The notes under the pieces: generated by a model
Told to the model about the DNA's origin: nothing
What the model saw: the letters and a program-made list of their open reading frames with translations, nothing else
Database searches by the model: none
Translations under genes and position numbers: made by a program
NCBI RefSeq assembly: GCF_000284255.1
Contig: NC_017075.1
Location: 3,596,001 to 3,660,000 of the forward strand
Source: Rubrivivax gelatinosus IL144
GTDB taxonomy: Bacteria > Pseudomonadota > Gammaproteobacteria > Burkholderiales > Burkholderiaceae_C
Length of the DNA stretch: 64,000 bases
Reading direction: 5' to 3'
Part shown: piece by piece, positions 28,901-39,434 of the stretch
Position numbering within the stretch: position 1 is the stretch's first letter
Layout: every line of letters starts with the position of its first letter

Positions 28901-29587
28901 GCTGGTGTCGCGCCCGCTGCGCCGATGGGCGACGAAAGCCGGGCTGCTGCGCGTCAGGTCGACCGAGGCCGGATCGGCGACCGGCGGCTCCGACAGCAGC
29001 AGCCGGCCGCTGCCGTGAGCCAGCGCGACGCGCATGTCCGAGGCGTAGCGCACGGCACCGAAGACGGCGCGCGCGTGCGCCGTGTCCAGCTCGGTCGCCA
29101 GCCAGCCGCCGTCGGGCATGGCCAGCAGCATCAGCAGCCGGCGGCGGCCGAGTTCGTCCTGGTCGGGCGGACGCAGGTACAGCAGTTCCGGCCGCTGCGT
29201 GTCCGGCAGCGGGCCGATGCGGCTGCCGGGCGGCATCGCGCGGCTGGCGGCGACGACGCGGCCGCCGGCATCCAGCCGCAGCACGTCGCCGATGACCGGC
29301 GTCGAGCCGGCGAAGGCACGCAGGCGCTCGGATCCCCCGCCGGGCGAGGCGACGAGCGAGCTGCGCAGCGTGTCCAGCGCCAGGCGTGCGGCGTCGACCT
29401 GCAGCGCCAGCACCTGGCGCACCGCGACCGCCTGATCGGCCAGGCGGTCGCCTTCCGCGGCCAGGGCATCGTCGCGCGCGCGCAGCCTCGCCCAGCCGAG
29501 CGCCAGGGCCACGGCCAGCAAGAGCAGTGCGAGTGCGAGACGCTCCTGTCGCAGCCGCTGGTTCAGCGCGTCGAGGGCGTTGTTCAT
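25934..29587 (-). CDS. Hybrid sensor histidine kinase with four PAS regions
   Basis: The protein has 1217 residues. Order: TM1 at about 17-34, an extracytoplasmic sensor region to about 278, TM2 at 279-300, PAS-like units starting near 313, 446, 577 and 703, then HisKA with phospho-acceptor His850 (GGIAHDFNN), an HATPase domain (WVRDDGHGIAPEV; GKGTGLGLSVV) and a C-terminal receiver from about 1095 with Asp1146 and Lys1102-type PKED region. The start MNNALDALNQ was chosen because it directly precedes TM1. No output regulator is adjacent, so this is an orphan hybrid kinase. The ligand is unknown. It is divergent from guaC. Confidence 0.88.
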   Translation of the reverse strand: MNNALDALNQRLRQERLALALLLLAVALALGWARLRARDDALAAEGDRLADQAVAVRQVLALQVDAARLALDTLRSSLVASPGGGSERLRAFAGSTPVIGDVLRLDAGGRVVAASRAMPPGSRIGPLPDTQRPELLYLRPPDQDELGRRRLLMLLAMPDGGWLATELDTAHARAVFGAVRYASDMRVALAHGSGRLLLSEPPVADPASVDLTRSSPAFVAHRRSGRDTSVQRAHSALSTDDRLFALATLGAPRLPLDGNIEFATSRNVDAVLEPWRTQTLLVVAGFLAVSLVAAFGLALMQRRQREAMDRLRVESERLELALRGADLGLWDNDWRLDHGTVNTRWCEILGLPPPDGRDMRAVWLERLHPDDRDTVIAAEQRHLDGRSPAYEVIYRLRHADGRWIWVLDRGKVLQRAPDGRPLRMSGTLLDIDKRMREQQALAASERRLAITLRSIGDGVIVTDREARVTRMNTTAERLTGWPEVQALGRPLVEVFRIVNQRSGETVPNPAEQVIATGRIVELANDTALLARDGRRLFIEDSAAPIPGDDGDIAGVVLVFSDVTERYVARQALRERERLLAGITDALPGPVARLDLQGRYRFASAAYREWFGLDPATVVGRTISEVLGEPLHQLGLPYLRRVRNGEVVRFDLPLKTTDGVQRHAFVTLLPDRDAEGRVVGHFAVTFDIGELKRTEEALRASERRLRVLLDNLMTGVVVHEPDLSVREANAAALQMLGAANLQALLARSAEDWEVVDEHGQPLAQDELPAMRARRGGRRIADIVLGLRRPDGRQLWALCNAVPLHDGDGRLESIVVAFADITARREAERLERRLRDTQKMEAIGTLAGGIAHDFNNILAGILGRLTLAREDAAASRPVHEHLDQAMQAGLRAVALVRKILEFSRGETGAMTTQPAAPVVEETLGMLRAMVPPGVQLLAVLPAEPVAVRVDGTQLQQVLLNLATNAWHALPVTGGRVEVGLERLDATQVRALGEPALAEGPVAHLWVRDDGHGIAPEVMSRIFEPFYTTKPVGKGTGLGLSVVHGIVQAHGGAIRVDSRPGQGSTFHVYLPSPEAPEPAPPPAAGETAAPRPVASGAHVLLVDDDPIVAAVHGQLLRRAGYRVQVCDSGREALALLERSPTAFDAVVTDHNMPDTSGIELARRIAEAAPRLPVLLCSGFVDDALHAQAAAVGVRVVVPKEDAYERLAPALAAVLAEGGGS

Positions 29588-29822
29588 GTGCAATCCGACC
29601 CGTCCCCGGCCGGTCGCTCTGTGACGTCGCAGCGTAACACGGGGTGACCGCGCCGGGCGGCCGGCCAAGTCCAGCCGACGCGCTTGCCGGGCGCCGCTGC
29701 GTACAATCGGTCACCGGACTCGATTTCTTGCGTCCGGCACACCGGCCGCCATTCCAGGACGCGCCCGCCGCCGGCGCCCTGCAGCCGGGTCCATCGCCTC
29801 TCACGGATCACGGAGCCCGGCC

Positions 29823-30800
29823 ATGGAAATCTTCGACTACGACAACATCCTGCTGCTGCCGCGCAAATGCCGCGTCGAAAGCCGCAGCGAATGCGACCCC
29901 TCGATCGTCTTCGGCGGACGCCGTTTCAATCTGCCGGTGGTGCCGGCGAACATGAAGACGGTGCTCGACGAGACGATCGCCGAGATGCTCGCCGCGTCCG
30001 GCCACTTCTACGTCATGCACCGCTTCGACCTCGACAGCGTCGAGTTCGCGCGCCGCATGCGCGACAAGGGCCTGTTCGTGTCGATCAGCTCGGGCGTCAA
30101 GCCGCACGACCACGAGACCATCGACCGCCTGGCGGCCGACGGCGTCGGCGCCGACTACATCACGATCGACATCGCCCACGGCCACGCCGAAAGCGTGCGC
30201 AAGACGATCGAGCACATCAAGACGCGGCTGCCGCAGGCCTTCGTCATCGCCGGCAACGTCGCCACGCCCGAGGCCGTCATCGACCTCGAGAACTGGGGCG
30301 CCGACGCGACCAAGGTCGGCGTCGGCCCGGGCAAGGTCTGCATCACCAAGCTGAAGACCGGCTTCGGCACCGGCGGCTGGCAGCTGTCGGCGCTGAAGTG
30401 GTGCGCGCGCGTGGCGACCAAGCCCATCATCGCCGACGGCGGCATCCGCCACCACGGCGACATCGCCAAGAGTGTGCGCTTCGGCGCGACGATGGTGATG
30501 ATCGGCTCGCTGTTCGCCGGCCACGAGGAGAGCCCGGGCCAGACCGTCGAGGTCGACGGCAAGCTCTACAAGGAGTACTACGGCTCGGCCAGCGACTTCA
30601 ACAAGGGCGAGTACAAGCACGTCGAGGGCAAGCGCATCCTCGAGCCGATCAAGGGCCGCCTGGCCGACACGCTGCGCGAGATGCGCGAGGACCTGCAGAG
30701 CTCGATCAGCTACGCCGGCGGGCGCGCACTGGCCGACCTGAAGAAGGTCAACTACGTGATCCTCGGCGGCGAGAACGCCGGCGAACACCTGTTCATGTGA
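29823..30800 (+). CDS. guaC: GMP reductase
   Basis: GuaC converts GMP to IMP with NADPH, drawing down the guanine nucleotide pool. The protein has 325 residues, the family's normal length, and no CBS domains, which separates it from IMP dehydrogenase. The catalytic Cys lies in [12 protein letters not shown], with [19 protein letters not shown] and [12 protein letters not shown] downstream. The stop is one base before the GTG of a diguanylate cyclase gene. Confidence 0.94.
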   Translation: MEIFDYDNILLLPRKCRVESRSECDPSIVFGGRRFNLPVVPANMKTVLDETIAEMLAASGHFYVMHRFDLDSVEFARRMRDKGLFVSISSGVKPHDHETIDRLAADGVGADYITIDIAHGHAESVRKTIEHIKTRLPQAFVIAGNVATPEAVIDLENWGADATKVGVGPGKVCITKLKTGFGTGGWQLSALKWCARVATKPIIADGGIRHHGDIAKSVRFGATMVMIGSLFAGHEESPGQTVEVDGKLYKEYYGSASDFNKGEYKHVEGKRILEPIKGRLADTLREMREDLQSSISYAGGRALADLKKVNYVILGGENAGEHLFM

Positions 30801-30801
30801 C

Positions 30802-32403
30802 GTGAACACCCCGGCCGCCCAGGACAGCCCCGAAGCGGCCGCCCGCGAGGCCGGCGCGCTGCTCGCGGAGGCCGAGAAGCTCTACTACACCCAGCCGGCG
30901 CAGACGCTGCGCCTGGCCGACGAAGCGCTGGCGCTGTCGGCGGCGCTGCCGATGGCGACGCTGGCCACGGCGCGGCGCGTGCGCGGCCTGGGGCTCAGTT
31001 TCCTCGGCCGCCACGCCGAGGCGCTGGACGAGCTGCAGGCCGCGCGCGGCCTCGTGCCCGCCGGCGAACTGCTGCTCGAATGCCAGGTGCTGCGCGCGCT
31101 GTCCATCGCCTGCGACGAGGCCGGCGTGCTCGACGCGGCGCTGGACTGGGGCACGCAGGCGGCCGCGGTCGCGCGCACGCTGGCCGACCCGCTGCAGCTC
31201 GCCGGCACGCTGCTGAGCATCGGCGTCGTGCTGTCCAAGGGCGGCGATCCGGAAGCCGGCCTAGTGCAGTACCGCGAAGCGCTGGCGCTCTACGAGAGGG
31301 CCGGCGACCCCGCGCGCAGCGTGCACGTGCTCAACAACATGGGCATCAACTGCAAGAACCTCGGCCGGCACGAAGAGGCCTTGCAGCACCTGCAGCACGC
31401 CATCGAGATCGACGGCCGCCAGCCCGCGCCCGGCGGCGCCCAGGTCATCGCCCGGCTCAACACCGTCGAGCCGCTGCTCGCGCTGGCCCGCCGCGACGAG
31501 GCGCGTGCCGCGCTGGCCGAGGTGGTGCCGCGCGCCCAGGCCGTCGGCTACCCGAACGCCGAGTGTTTCGCGCTCGTGCTGCAGGGCGAGCTGCTGGCCG
31601 CCGACGGCGACGATGCCGGCGCCTGCCGCTCGCTGGAGCGGGCGGTCGCGATCGCGCTCGAACGCGGCAGCCGCCAGCACGTCGCACGCGCGCACAAGGC
31701 CTTGTGGGGGCTGCACAAGGCCGCCGGCCGCTACGAAGCCGCGCTGCGGCACCACGAGGCTCTGCACGAAGCCGAGCGGGCGCAGTTCAACGAGGAGTCG
31801 GACCGCAAGCTGCGCGCGCTGCAGGTGCAGTACGACCTGGCCCGCGCGCGCCACGACGCGGCGATGGCGCGGCTGGAGAGCGCGCGCCTGGCCGAGCAGA
31901 CGCGCACCGACCCGCTGACCGGCGTCGCCAACCGCCGCCAGCTCGACGAACGCCTGCGCGACGAGTACGCACGCGCGGCACGCCACGGCCACGCGCTGGC
32001 TGTGGCGATGATCGACATCGACGACTTCAAGCGCATCAACGACCGCCACGGCCACGCCGCCGGCGACGCCGTGCTGCGCGAGATCGCGACGCTGCTGCGC
32101 GCGCACTGCCGCGACATCGACCTCGTCGCCCGCTACGGCGGCGAGGAGTTCTGCGTCGTCTTCGTCGAGGCGTCGGCCAAGGACGCGCTGCGCGCCTGCG
32201 AGGCGATGCGCGCGGCCGTCGAGGCCCACGACTGGCCGGCCGTGGCCGCCGACCTGCAGCGCGTGACGCTGTCGATGGGCCTGGCCGAACGCGAGGAGGC
32301 CGACGGCCGCCAGGCGCTGCTGGCCGCCGCCGACGCCCGGCTCTACGAAGCCAAACGGAACGGCAAGAACCGCGTCGTGCCCGAGCTGCAGGCGACGGCC
32401 TGA
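30802..32403 (+). CDS. TPR-repeat diguanylate cyclase (GGDEF)
   Basis: The protein has 533 residues and starts with GTG one base after guaC. The first 340 residues are tetratricopeptide-like helices (for example LEYQVLRALS-type pairs and VHVLNNMGINCKNLGRHEEA), followed by a coiled-coil-like linker to about 365. The GGDEF domain holds DIDDFKRINDRHGHAAGD and the active-site RYGGEEF, so synthesis of c-di-GMP from GTP is expected. RDID five residues before GGEEF fits the RxxD inhibitory site. No membrane segment is seen. The TPR part resembles those that bind partner proteins, but the partner is unknown. Confidence 0.88.
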   Translation: MNTPAAQDSPEAAAREAGALLAEAEKLYYTQPAQTLRLADEALALSAALPMATLATARRVRGLGLSFLGRHAEALDELQAARGLVPAGELLLECQVLRALSIACDEAGVLDAALDWGTQAAAVARTLADPLQLAGTLLSIGVVLSKGGDPEAGLVQYREALALYERAGDPARSVHVLNNMGINCKNLGRHEEALQHLQHAIEIDGRQPAPGGAQVIARLNTVEPLLALARRDEARAALAEVVPRAQAVGYPNAECFALVLQGELLAADGDDAGACRSLERAVAIALERGSRQHVARAHKALWGLHKAAGRYEAALRHHEALHEAERAQFNEESDRKLRALQVQYDLARARHDAAMARLESARLAEQTRTDPLTGVANRRQLDERLRDEYARAARHGHALAVAMIDIDDFKRINDRHGHAAGDAVLREIATLLRAHCRDIDLVARYGGEEFCVVFVEASAKDALRACEAMRAAVEAHDWPAVAADLQRVTLSMGLAEREEADGRQALLAAADARLYEAKRNGKNRVVPELQATA

Positions 32404-32410
32404 AAGCGCG

Positions 32411-33769
32411 TCAGCGCCCGATCATCCCGCGGCGCTCGTCGGGCTCGGGCGCATGCCAGCCGCCGCGGCGCAGCGACTGCACGCGCGCCGTGGCGCTGGC
32501 CGGGCAGCCGCCGGTGTCGGCGTAGGTGGCCGCCGCCGCCAGCAGCGGCTCGCCGGCACCGCCCAGCGCCCGCGTGAAGTCCTCGGCCACCGCGCAGGTC
32601 GGCGCGAAGCCGTCGAAGTAGCGGCCTTCGTTGCGCGCGTTGACCGACTCGAAGTTGACGACGCTGTAGACGCTGCCGCAGCCGTCGTCCTGGGGCAGGA
32701 AACCGACCGGCTTGCCGCAGGTCGTGTCGCCGATCGCGACGACGTCGATGCCGACGCCGCGCAGGCCGTTGATGACCTGCTCGCTGGCCGAGCAGGTGCG
32801 CGGCCCGACGAGCACGAAGACGCGCGAGACGCCCGCCGCCGACGCCGGGCTCTGGAACTTGAAGCTCTCGTTCTGGTCCTGGTGGCGGTCGTTGTAGAGC
32901 AGCCTGGCGTAGGTCTGCCCCGACTTGGCGGCCCCGGCGACGTAGGACGCGACCGTGGTGCCCACCGACACCAGGCCGCCGCCGTTGTAGCGCAGGTCGA
33001 GCACGACGTCGTTCACGCCGGCCGCGGCGAAGGACGCGAAGGCCTGCGCCAGCGGCGTGTTGACCTGCGAGATCATGTCCTTGACGACGACGTAGCCCAG
33101 CTTGCGCCCGCCGGTGGTGGTCAGCGTCGTCGTCACCGGCACCGGCGTCAGCGCGTACTCGGTGGCCTTGACGCTGACGTTGCGCGTCGCGCCGTCGCGG
33201 CGCAGCACCAGCGCCAGCGTGTCGCCGACGGCGTTGGCCGTCAGCACCGAGAAGCTGCCGTCGCTGATCAGCGATGCGGCACTGATGCCGTTGATCGAGA
33301 CGATCTCGTCGCCGCGCACGACGCCCTGCGCCGCGGCATCCGAGCCGGCCTCGACGGCACGCACGTACAGCGGCCGGTCGGGCTGGCCGTCGACCTCGAG
33401 GCCGGCGACCGACAGGCCGTAGCCCATCGTGCGGCCCTCGCCCCAGAAGCGGTTGAAGTCCTCGGTGCTGTCGTCATAGCTCCAGCGGTCGGCCGGGAAG
33501 TCGGCGCTGGTGCCGGTGTACAGCAGCGCGTCGAAGTAGCTCTGCACCGTCGTGTAGCCGGCCGGGTCGGGGCGCGGCGAGAGCTGGTACCAGAAGTACC
33601 AGTCGGCCATGTAGTCGCGCAGCCAGACCTGGCGCGAGCGCACGCTGCAGTCCAGGGCCCCGCCATCGTCGGAGCCACCGCTGCCGCCGCAGGCGGCGAG
33701 CACCGCCGGCAGCAGCGCCAGCGCGGCGCGGCGAAGGACCGAAGACAGCGGACGGGCGGCATGGCTCAT
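32411..33769 (-). CDS. S41 family (C-terminal processing) peptidase lipoprotein
   Basis: The protein has 452 residues. The N-terminus is a lipoprotein signal with lipobox LAAC at Cys27, followed by a Gly/Ser-rich linker, so it should be anchored in the periplasm or outer membrane. A PDZ-like region ([15 protein letters not shown]) and the tail-specific protease core follow ([34 protein letters not shown]), where the Ser after the Thr/Cys pair is the likely nucleophile. The start was set at [10 protein letters not shown]. The gene is convergent with the GGDEF gene and divergent from valS. The substrate is unknown. Confidence 0.86.
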   Translation of the reverse strand: MSHAARPLSSVLRRAALALLPAVLAACGGSGGSDDGGALDCSVRSRQVWLRDYMADWYFWYQLSPRPDPAGYTTVQSYFDALLYTGTSADFPADRWSYDDSTEDFNRFWGEGRTMGYGLSVAGLEVDGQPDRPLYVRAVEAGSDAAAQGVVRGDEIVSINGISAASLISDGSFSVLTANAVGDTLALVLRRDGATRNVSVKATEYALTPVPVTTTLTTTGGRKLGYVVVKDMISQVNTPLAQAFASFAAAGVNDVVLDLRYNGGGLVSVGTTVASYVAGAAKSGQTYARLLYNDRHQDQNESFKFQSPASAAGVSRVFVLVGPRTCSASEQVINGLRGVGIDVVAIGDTTCGKPVGFLPQDDGCGSVYSVVNFESVNARNEGRYFDGFAPTCAVAEDFTRALGGAGEPLLAAAATYADTGGCPASATARVQSLRRGGWHAPEPDERRGMIGR

Positions 33770-33879
33770 GGGCGGGATCTCCTGCGAGGGCGGCAACCTA
33801 CAATCCCGATCTTCCCCCAATCGTCCGCCCGCGTGCGCGCTGCCGTGCGCGCCGCGGCGTCCTTCCGCCGACGAGCCCC

Positions 33880-36714
33880 ATGCCCGAACTCGCCAAGTCG
33901 TTCGAACCCGCTGCCATCGAAGCCCGCTGGGCCCCGATCTGGGAGGCCAGCGGCGCGCACGCGCCCACGCTGGACCCGTCCAAGCCCTCGTTCTGCATCC
34001 AGTTGCCGCCGCCCAACGTCACCGGCACGCTGCACATGGGGCACGCGTTCAACCAGACGATCATGGACTCGCTGACGCGCTACCACCGGATGCGCGGCGA
34101 CAACACGCTCTGGGTGCCCGGCACCGACCACGCCGGCATCGCCACGCAGATCGTCGTCGAGCGCCAGCTGCAGGAAGCCGGCCAGTCGCGCCACGAACTG
34201 GGCCGCAAGAACTTCGTCGCCCGCGTCTGGGACTGGAAGAACAGCTCGGGCGCGACGATCACGCGCCAGATGCGCCGCCTGGGCGACAGCGTCAGCTGGG
34301 ACCACGAGTACTTCACGATGGACGACAAGCTCTCGCGCGTCGTCACCGAGACCTTCGTGCGCCTCTATGACGAAGGCCTGATCTACCGCGGCCAGCGCCT
34401 GGTGAGCTGGGACCCGGTGCTGCAGTCGGCGGTCTCCGACCTGGAGGTCGCCAGCGAAGAGGAAGACGGTTTCCTCTGGCACATCCGCTACCCGCTGGAA
34501 GACGGCTCGGGCAGCCTGGTCGTCGCGACGACGCGGCCCGAGACCATGCTCGGCGACACCGCGGTGATGGTGCACCCCGAGGACGAGCGCTACACGGCGC
34601 TGATCGGCAAGCGCGTCAAGCTGCCGCTGACCGAACGCACGATCCCGGTCATCGCCGACGCTTATGTCGACCGCGAGTTCGGCACCGGCGTCGTCAAGGT
34701 GACGCCGGCGCACGACGCCAACGACTGGGCCGTCGGCCAGCGCCACGGCCTGCCGTCGATCGGCGTGCTGACGCTCAAGGCGACGATCAACGACAACGCG
34801 CCCGAGGCCTACCGCGGCCTGGACCGCTTCGAGGCGCGCAAGCGCGTCGTCGCCGACCTCGACGCGCTCGGCCTGCTGGTCGAGACCAAGAAGCACCGCC
34901 TGATGGTGCCGCGCTGCGAACGCACCGGCCAGATCGTCGAGCCGATGCTGACCGACCAGTGGTTCGTCGCCGTCAACAAGCCCGGCGCCGACGGCAAGAG
35001 CATCGCTGCCAAGGCGATCGACGCCGTGTCCTCGGGCCAGGTGCGCTTCGTTCCGGAACAGTGGGTCAACACCTACAACCACTGGATGAACAACATCCAG
35101 GACTGGTGCATCAGCCGCCAGCTCTGGTGGGGCCACCAGATCCCGGCCTGGTACGGCACGGGCGGCGAGCTGTTCGTCGCGCGCAGCGAGGAAGAAGCAC
35201 GCGAGCGCGCCGTGGCCGCCGGCTACACCGGTGAGCTCAAGCGCGACGAGGACGTGCTCGACACCTGGTACTCGTCGGCGCTGGTGCCGTTCTCGACGCT
35301 GGGCTGGCCCGAGAAGACCGTCGAGCAGGACCTGTTCCTGCCGTCGTCGGTGCTCGTGACCGGTTTCGACATCATCTTCTTCTGGGTCGCCCGGATGATC
35401 ATGATGACGACGCACTTCACCGGCAAGGTGCCGTTCCGCGACGTCTACATCCACGGCCTGGTGCGCGACGCGCAAGGCAAGAAGATGAGCAAGAGCGAAG
35501 GCAACGTGCTCGACCCGGTCGACCTGATCGACGGCATCGAGCTGCCGGCGCTGCTGGACAAACGCACCACCGGTCTGCGCCGCCCCGAGACCGCGCCGCG
35601 CGTGCGCAAGGAGACCGAGAAGGAGTTCCCGGCCGGCATCCCCGGCTTCGGCGCCGACGCGCTGCGCTTCACGATGGCGAGCTACGCCAGCCTGGGGCGC
35701 AACATCAACTTCGACTCCAAGCGCTGCGAGGGCTACCGCAACTTCTGCAACAAGCTCTGGAACGCCACGCGTTTCGTGCTGATGAACTGCGAAGGCCAGG
35801 ACTGCGGCATCGGCGAGCAGGCCGACGCGGCCTGCGCCAGCGGCAGCTGCAGCGAGTACATGACGTTCTCGCCGGCCGACCGCTGGATCGTCGGCGAGCT
35901 GCAGCGTGTCGAGCAGGCGGTGGCCCAGGGCTTCGCCGAGTACCGCCTGGACAACGTCGCCAACGCGATCTACGCCTTCGTCTGGGACGAGTACTGCGAC
36001 TGGTACCTCGAGATCGCCAAGGTGCAGATCGCCAACGGCGCCGCCGCCGCCCAGCGCGCGACGCGGCGCACGCTGATCCGCGTGCTCGAGACCGTGCTGC
36101 GCCTGATGCACCCGATCGCGCCCTTCATCACCGCCGAGCTGTGGGACACCGTGGCGCCGGTCGCCGGCCGCAAGGTGGCCGACTCGGTCGCCGGCGCGCC
36201 CTACCCGGTCGCCCAGCCGGAGAAGATCGACGCCGCGGCCGACGAATGGGTCGCGCGGCTGAAGGCCATCGTCGGCGTGACGCGCAACCTGCGCAGCGAG
36301 ATGAACCTCTCGCCCGGCGAGCGCGTGCCGCTGGTGGCCTATGGCGACGCAGGCTTCGTCGAGGCCGCCGCGCCGCTGCTGAAGGCGCTGGCCCGCCTGG
36401 CCGAGGTGCGCGTGCCGGCCGACGAAGCGGCGTTCGCCGCCGCGACGCAGACCGCGCCGGTGGCGCTGGCCGGCGGCCTGCGCCTGGCGCTGCACGTCGA
36501 GATCGACGTCGAGGCCGAACTCGCCCGCCTGGGCAAGGAGATCACGCGCCTCGAAGGCGAAGTGACCAAGGCTCGCGCCAAGCTGGCCAACGAGAGCTTC
36601 GTCGCGCGCGCGCCGGCGGCCGTGGTCGAGCAGGAGAAGGCGCGCCTGGACGGCTTCACGCAGGCTCTGGACCGCCTGCAAGCCCAACGAGCGAGGCTGG
36701 CACCGTCTCGGTGA
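33880..36714 (+). CDS. valS: Valyl-tRNA synthetase
   Basis: This class I enzyme charges tRNA-Val. It has 944 residues, the normal length. HIGH appears as [14 protein letters not shown] near 46, the editing domain holds [17 protein letters not shown], and KMSKS is in [11 protein letters not shown] near 530. A C-terminal coiled coil ends the protein ([20 protein letters not shown]). Its last 59 bp overlap the 3' end of the convergent dehydrogenase-like gene. Confidence 0.97.
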   Translation: MPELAKSFEPAAIEARWAPIWEASGAHAPTLDPSKPSFCIQLPPPNVTGTLHMGHAFNQTIMDSLTRYHRMRGDNTLWVPGTDHAGIATQIVVERQLQEAGQSRHELGRKNFVARVWDWKNSSGATITRQMRRLGDSVSWDHEYFTMDDKLSRVVTETFVRLYDEGLIYRGQRLVSWDPVLQSAVSDLEVASEEEDGFLWHIRYPLEDGSGSLVVATTRPETMLGDTAVMVHPEDERYTALIGKRVKLPLTERTIPVIADAYVDREFGTGVVKVTPAHDANDWAVGQRHGLPSIGVLTLKATINDNAPEAYRGLDRFEARKRVVADLDALGLLVETKKHRLMVPRCERTGQIVEPMLTDQWFVAVNKPGADGKSIAAKAIDAVSSGQVRFVPEQWVNTYNHWMNNIQDWCISRQLWWGHQIPAWYGTGGELFVARSEEEARERAVAAGYTGELKRDEDVLDTWYSSALVPFSTLGWPEKTVEQDLFLPSSVLVTGFDIIFFWVARMIMMTTHFTGKVPFRDVYIHGLVRDAQGKKMSKSEGNVLDPVDLIDGIELPALLDKRTTGLRRPETAPRVRKETEKEFPAGIPGFGADALRFTMASYASLGRNINFDSKRCEGYRNFCNKLWNATRFVLMNCEGQDCGIGEQADAACASGSCSEYMTFSPADRWIVGELQRVEQAVAQGFAEYRLDNVANAIYAFVWDEYCDWYLEIAKVQIANGAAAAQRATRRTLIRVLETVLRLMHPIAPFITAELWDTVAPVAGRKVADSVAGAPYPVAQPEKIDAAADEWVARLKAIVGVTRNLRSEMNLSPGERVPLVAYGDAGFVEAAAPLLKALARLAEVRVPADEAAFAAATQTAPVALAGGLRLALHVEIDVEAELARLGKEITRLEGEVTKARAKLANESFVARAPAAVVEQEKARLDGFTQALDRLQAQRARLAPSR

Positions 36715-37630
36715 ACGCCACCTGGGGGTCCGAGACCCCCAGCAGCGCGTCCAGCCGCCGCACCAGCGCCCAGGCCCCGCGCGCACGCGCCTCGCGTGTC
36801 GACGGGGCCAGGCGCGGCGTCACGTGCAGCGTGTCGACGTTCCACAGCGGCCGCCCGGGCTCCAGCCAGTCAGGTTCCAGGCGATCGAACCAGGCCGCGG
36901 CCATGCGGCCGGTCTTGAGCGTCGCGGCCAGCGCCGCCTCGTCGAACACCGCGGCCGGCGACAGGCACACGAGCACCTGATCGGGCTTGCAGCCTTCGAG
37001 CAGCCGCTCGCCGAGCAGGCCGTGGTAGCGCGAGTAATACGCCAGCAGCACCACCACGACGTCGCAGGTCTCGAACAGCTCGGCCAGCGGCACCGGGCGG
37101 ATGCCGGCCTGGCGCCAGGCGATGTCCGAGGCATGCAGCGCCGGGTCGTAACCGACGACGCGCGCGCCGAAGTTGCCCGCCAGCTGCGACAGCAGCCGCG
37201 CCGTCGGCGACATGCCGACGATGCCCACCGTCGACGACGACAGCTCGCGCCCGACGTAGACGCCGTGGCCTTCGTGCACCGGGATGCGCCGCAGCAGCTG
37301 CAGGATGGCGGCGGTGGCGAACTCGGCCTCGGCCACCGAGCCGGCACCCGCCGGCTGCACGACGGCGATGCCGGCACTCTCGCAGGCCACGAGGTCGATC
37401 GTGCCGGGCCCGCCGTCGAGACGACCGACGGCGCGCAGCGAGGGCGCGCCCAGCAGCGTGCGCGCATCCATCCGCATCGTGCCCGGCACGACGACGGCTC
37501 GCGTTTCGGCCAGCCGTTCCTCGAAGCGGCGAGGGTCGGTCACGAGCGAAGGTTCGACGTGAACCGCACGCCGCTTGCCCAGCCAGTCGAGCGCCCGCTG
37601 CTCCAGCGGCTCGACGATCAGCACGTCCAT
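36656..37630 (-). CDS. D-2-hydroxyacid dehydrogenase-fold protein lacking catalytic motifs
   Basis: The protein has 324 residues from the ATG giving [11 protein letters not shown]. An upstream ATG at 37651 or 37669 is possible; none has a clear Shine-Dalgarno. It follows the fold order of D-2-hydroxyacid dehydrogenases ([25 protein letters not shown]; a Rossmann segment; [14 protein letters not shown]). The canonical GxGxxG is [10 protein letters not shown], the catalytic Arg motif is replaced by [10 protein letters not shown], and the catalytic His of TPHxA is Arg in TPRLAP. It may have lost dehydrogenase activity or act on another substrate. It overlaps valS tail-to-tail by 59 bp and is divergent from galU. 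Confidence 0.7.
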   Translation of the reverse strand: MDVLIVEPLEQRALDWLGKRRAVHVEPSLVTDPRRFEERLAETRAVVVPGTMRMDARTLLGAPSLRAVGRLDGGPGTIDLVACESAGIAVVQPAGAGSVAEAEFATAAILQLLRRIPVHEGHGVYVGRELSSSTVGIVGMSPTARLLSQLAGNFGARVVGYDPALHASDIAWRQAGIRPVPLAELFETCDVVVVLLAYYSRYHGLLGERLLEGCKPDQVLVCLSPAAVFDEAALAATLKTGRMAAAWFDRLEPDWLEPGRPLWNVDTLHVTPRLAPSTREARARGAWALVRRLDALLGVSDPQVAFTETVPASLVGLAGGPEPA

Positions 37631-37718
37631 GCAGGAAACAGGCACTGACATGGGCCTGTTTCGGCGCATGGAGTCGCGTGCCAGAATGAAATCGAATCAA
37701 CTCATTCTATGTAACAAA

Positions 37719-38585
<867 letters not shown>

Positions 38586-38622
38586 GCTCACGCGGCCGCT
38601 GCGGCGGCCGCATCGCGCGCGC

Positions 38623-38859
38623 CTAGCGGCGGCGCAGCCAGTGCACGAACTCGGCGCCCTCGGCGTGCTGGTCGACGAGTTCGTTGCCGGTCTGGCGCGA
38701 GAAGGCCTGGAAGTCGCGCAGCGAGCCCGGGTCGGTGGCGACGACCTTCAGCACCTCGCCGCTGGTCATCGTGGCCAGCATCTTCTTGGCCTTGAGGATG
38801 GGCAGCGGGCAGCTGAGCCCGCGGGTGTCGAGTTCCTTGTCGAAAGGCAGGGCATCCAT
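38623..38859 (-). CDS. tusA: TusA-family sulfurtransferase
   Basis: The protein has 78 residues. The CPxP motif (SCPLPILKAKK) with active Cys17 is the family signature. TusA proteins carry persulfide sulfur for tRNA thiolation and other sulfur transfers; a role in sulfur oxidation is possible but no such genes are near. The gene is 11 bp after the Nudix gene in the same direction, with cysM just upstream. Confidence 0.88.
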   Translation of the reverse strand: MDALPFDKELDTRGLSCPLPILKAKKMLATMTSGEVLKVVATDPGSLRDFQAFSRQTGNELVDQHAEGAEFVHWLRRR

Positions 38860-38870
38860 CGCGCCGGATT

Positions 38871-39428
38871 CTAGGCCGCCGGGGCCGCGGCATCGCGCGG
38901 CGGCCAGTCGATGAACACCGGCTCGTGACCGCGCGAGCGCAGCCAGTCGGCCAGCGCGTAGCCGGTGCCGGCCGGCCAGCAGCGCACCTCGGACGGCTCG
39001 AACAGCCGGTATTCGGCGAGTTCGGGCGACAGGCGGATCTCGCCGCGCGCCGTCGCATGCCAGGCGATGATCACCTGGTTCATGCGCTGGAAGTCGTAGA
39101 CGCCGACCAGGTCCAGCGTCTCGACGACGAGCCCGGTCTCCTCGGCGACCTCGCGGCGGATGCCTTCCTGGGCGCTTTCGCCGGCCTCCATGAAGCCGGT
39201 GATCAGCGCGAACATGCGCCCCGACCAGGCGGCGTTGCGCGCCAGCAGCAGCCGGCCGCCGCGGTCGGCGCATTCGACGATCGCCGCCAGCACCGGCGTC
39301 GGGTTGTTCCAGTGGGTCCAGCCGCAGGCCGGGCAGCGCAGCCGGGCCTTGGGGCCGCCGTCTTCGTCCAGCGTGATCCAGTCCAGCGCCGTGCCGCAGC
39401 GCAGGCAGAAGCGGGCCTCCTCGTCCAC
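38871..39428 (-). CDS. Nudix hydrolase with zinc ribbon (NudC-like)
   Basis: The protein has 185 residues. A zinc ribbon is formed by CLRCG near 8 and CPACG near 32, and the Nudix box GFMEAGESAQEGIRREVAEE starts near residue 78. NudC-type enzymes hydrolyse NADH or NAD-RNA caps, but this protein is shorter than NudC (about 257) and lacks its N-terminal domain, so the substrate is open. It is 6 bp from cysM in the same direction. Confidence 0.85.
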   Translation of the reverse strand: MDEEARFCLRCGTALDWITLDEDGGPKARLRCPACGWTHWNNPTPVLAAIVECADRGGRLLLARNAAWSGRMFALITGFMEAGESAQEGIRREVAEETGLVVETLDLVGVYDFQRMNQVIIAWHATARGEIRLSPELAEYRLFEPSEVRCWPAGTGYALADWLRSRGHEPVFIDWPPRDAAAPAA

Positions 39429-39434
39429 GGCGGC

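Noticed and set aside
33766..36786. A long open frame on the minus strand opposite valS
   Set aside because: It is a shadow of valS, which has HIGH and KMSKS motifs.
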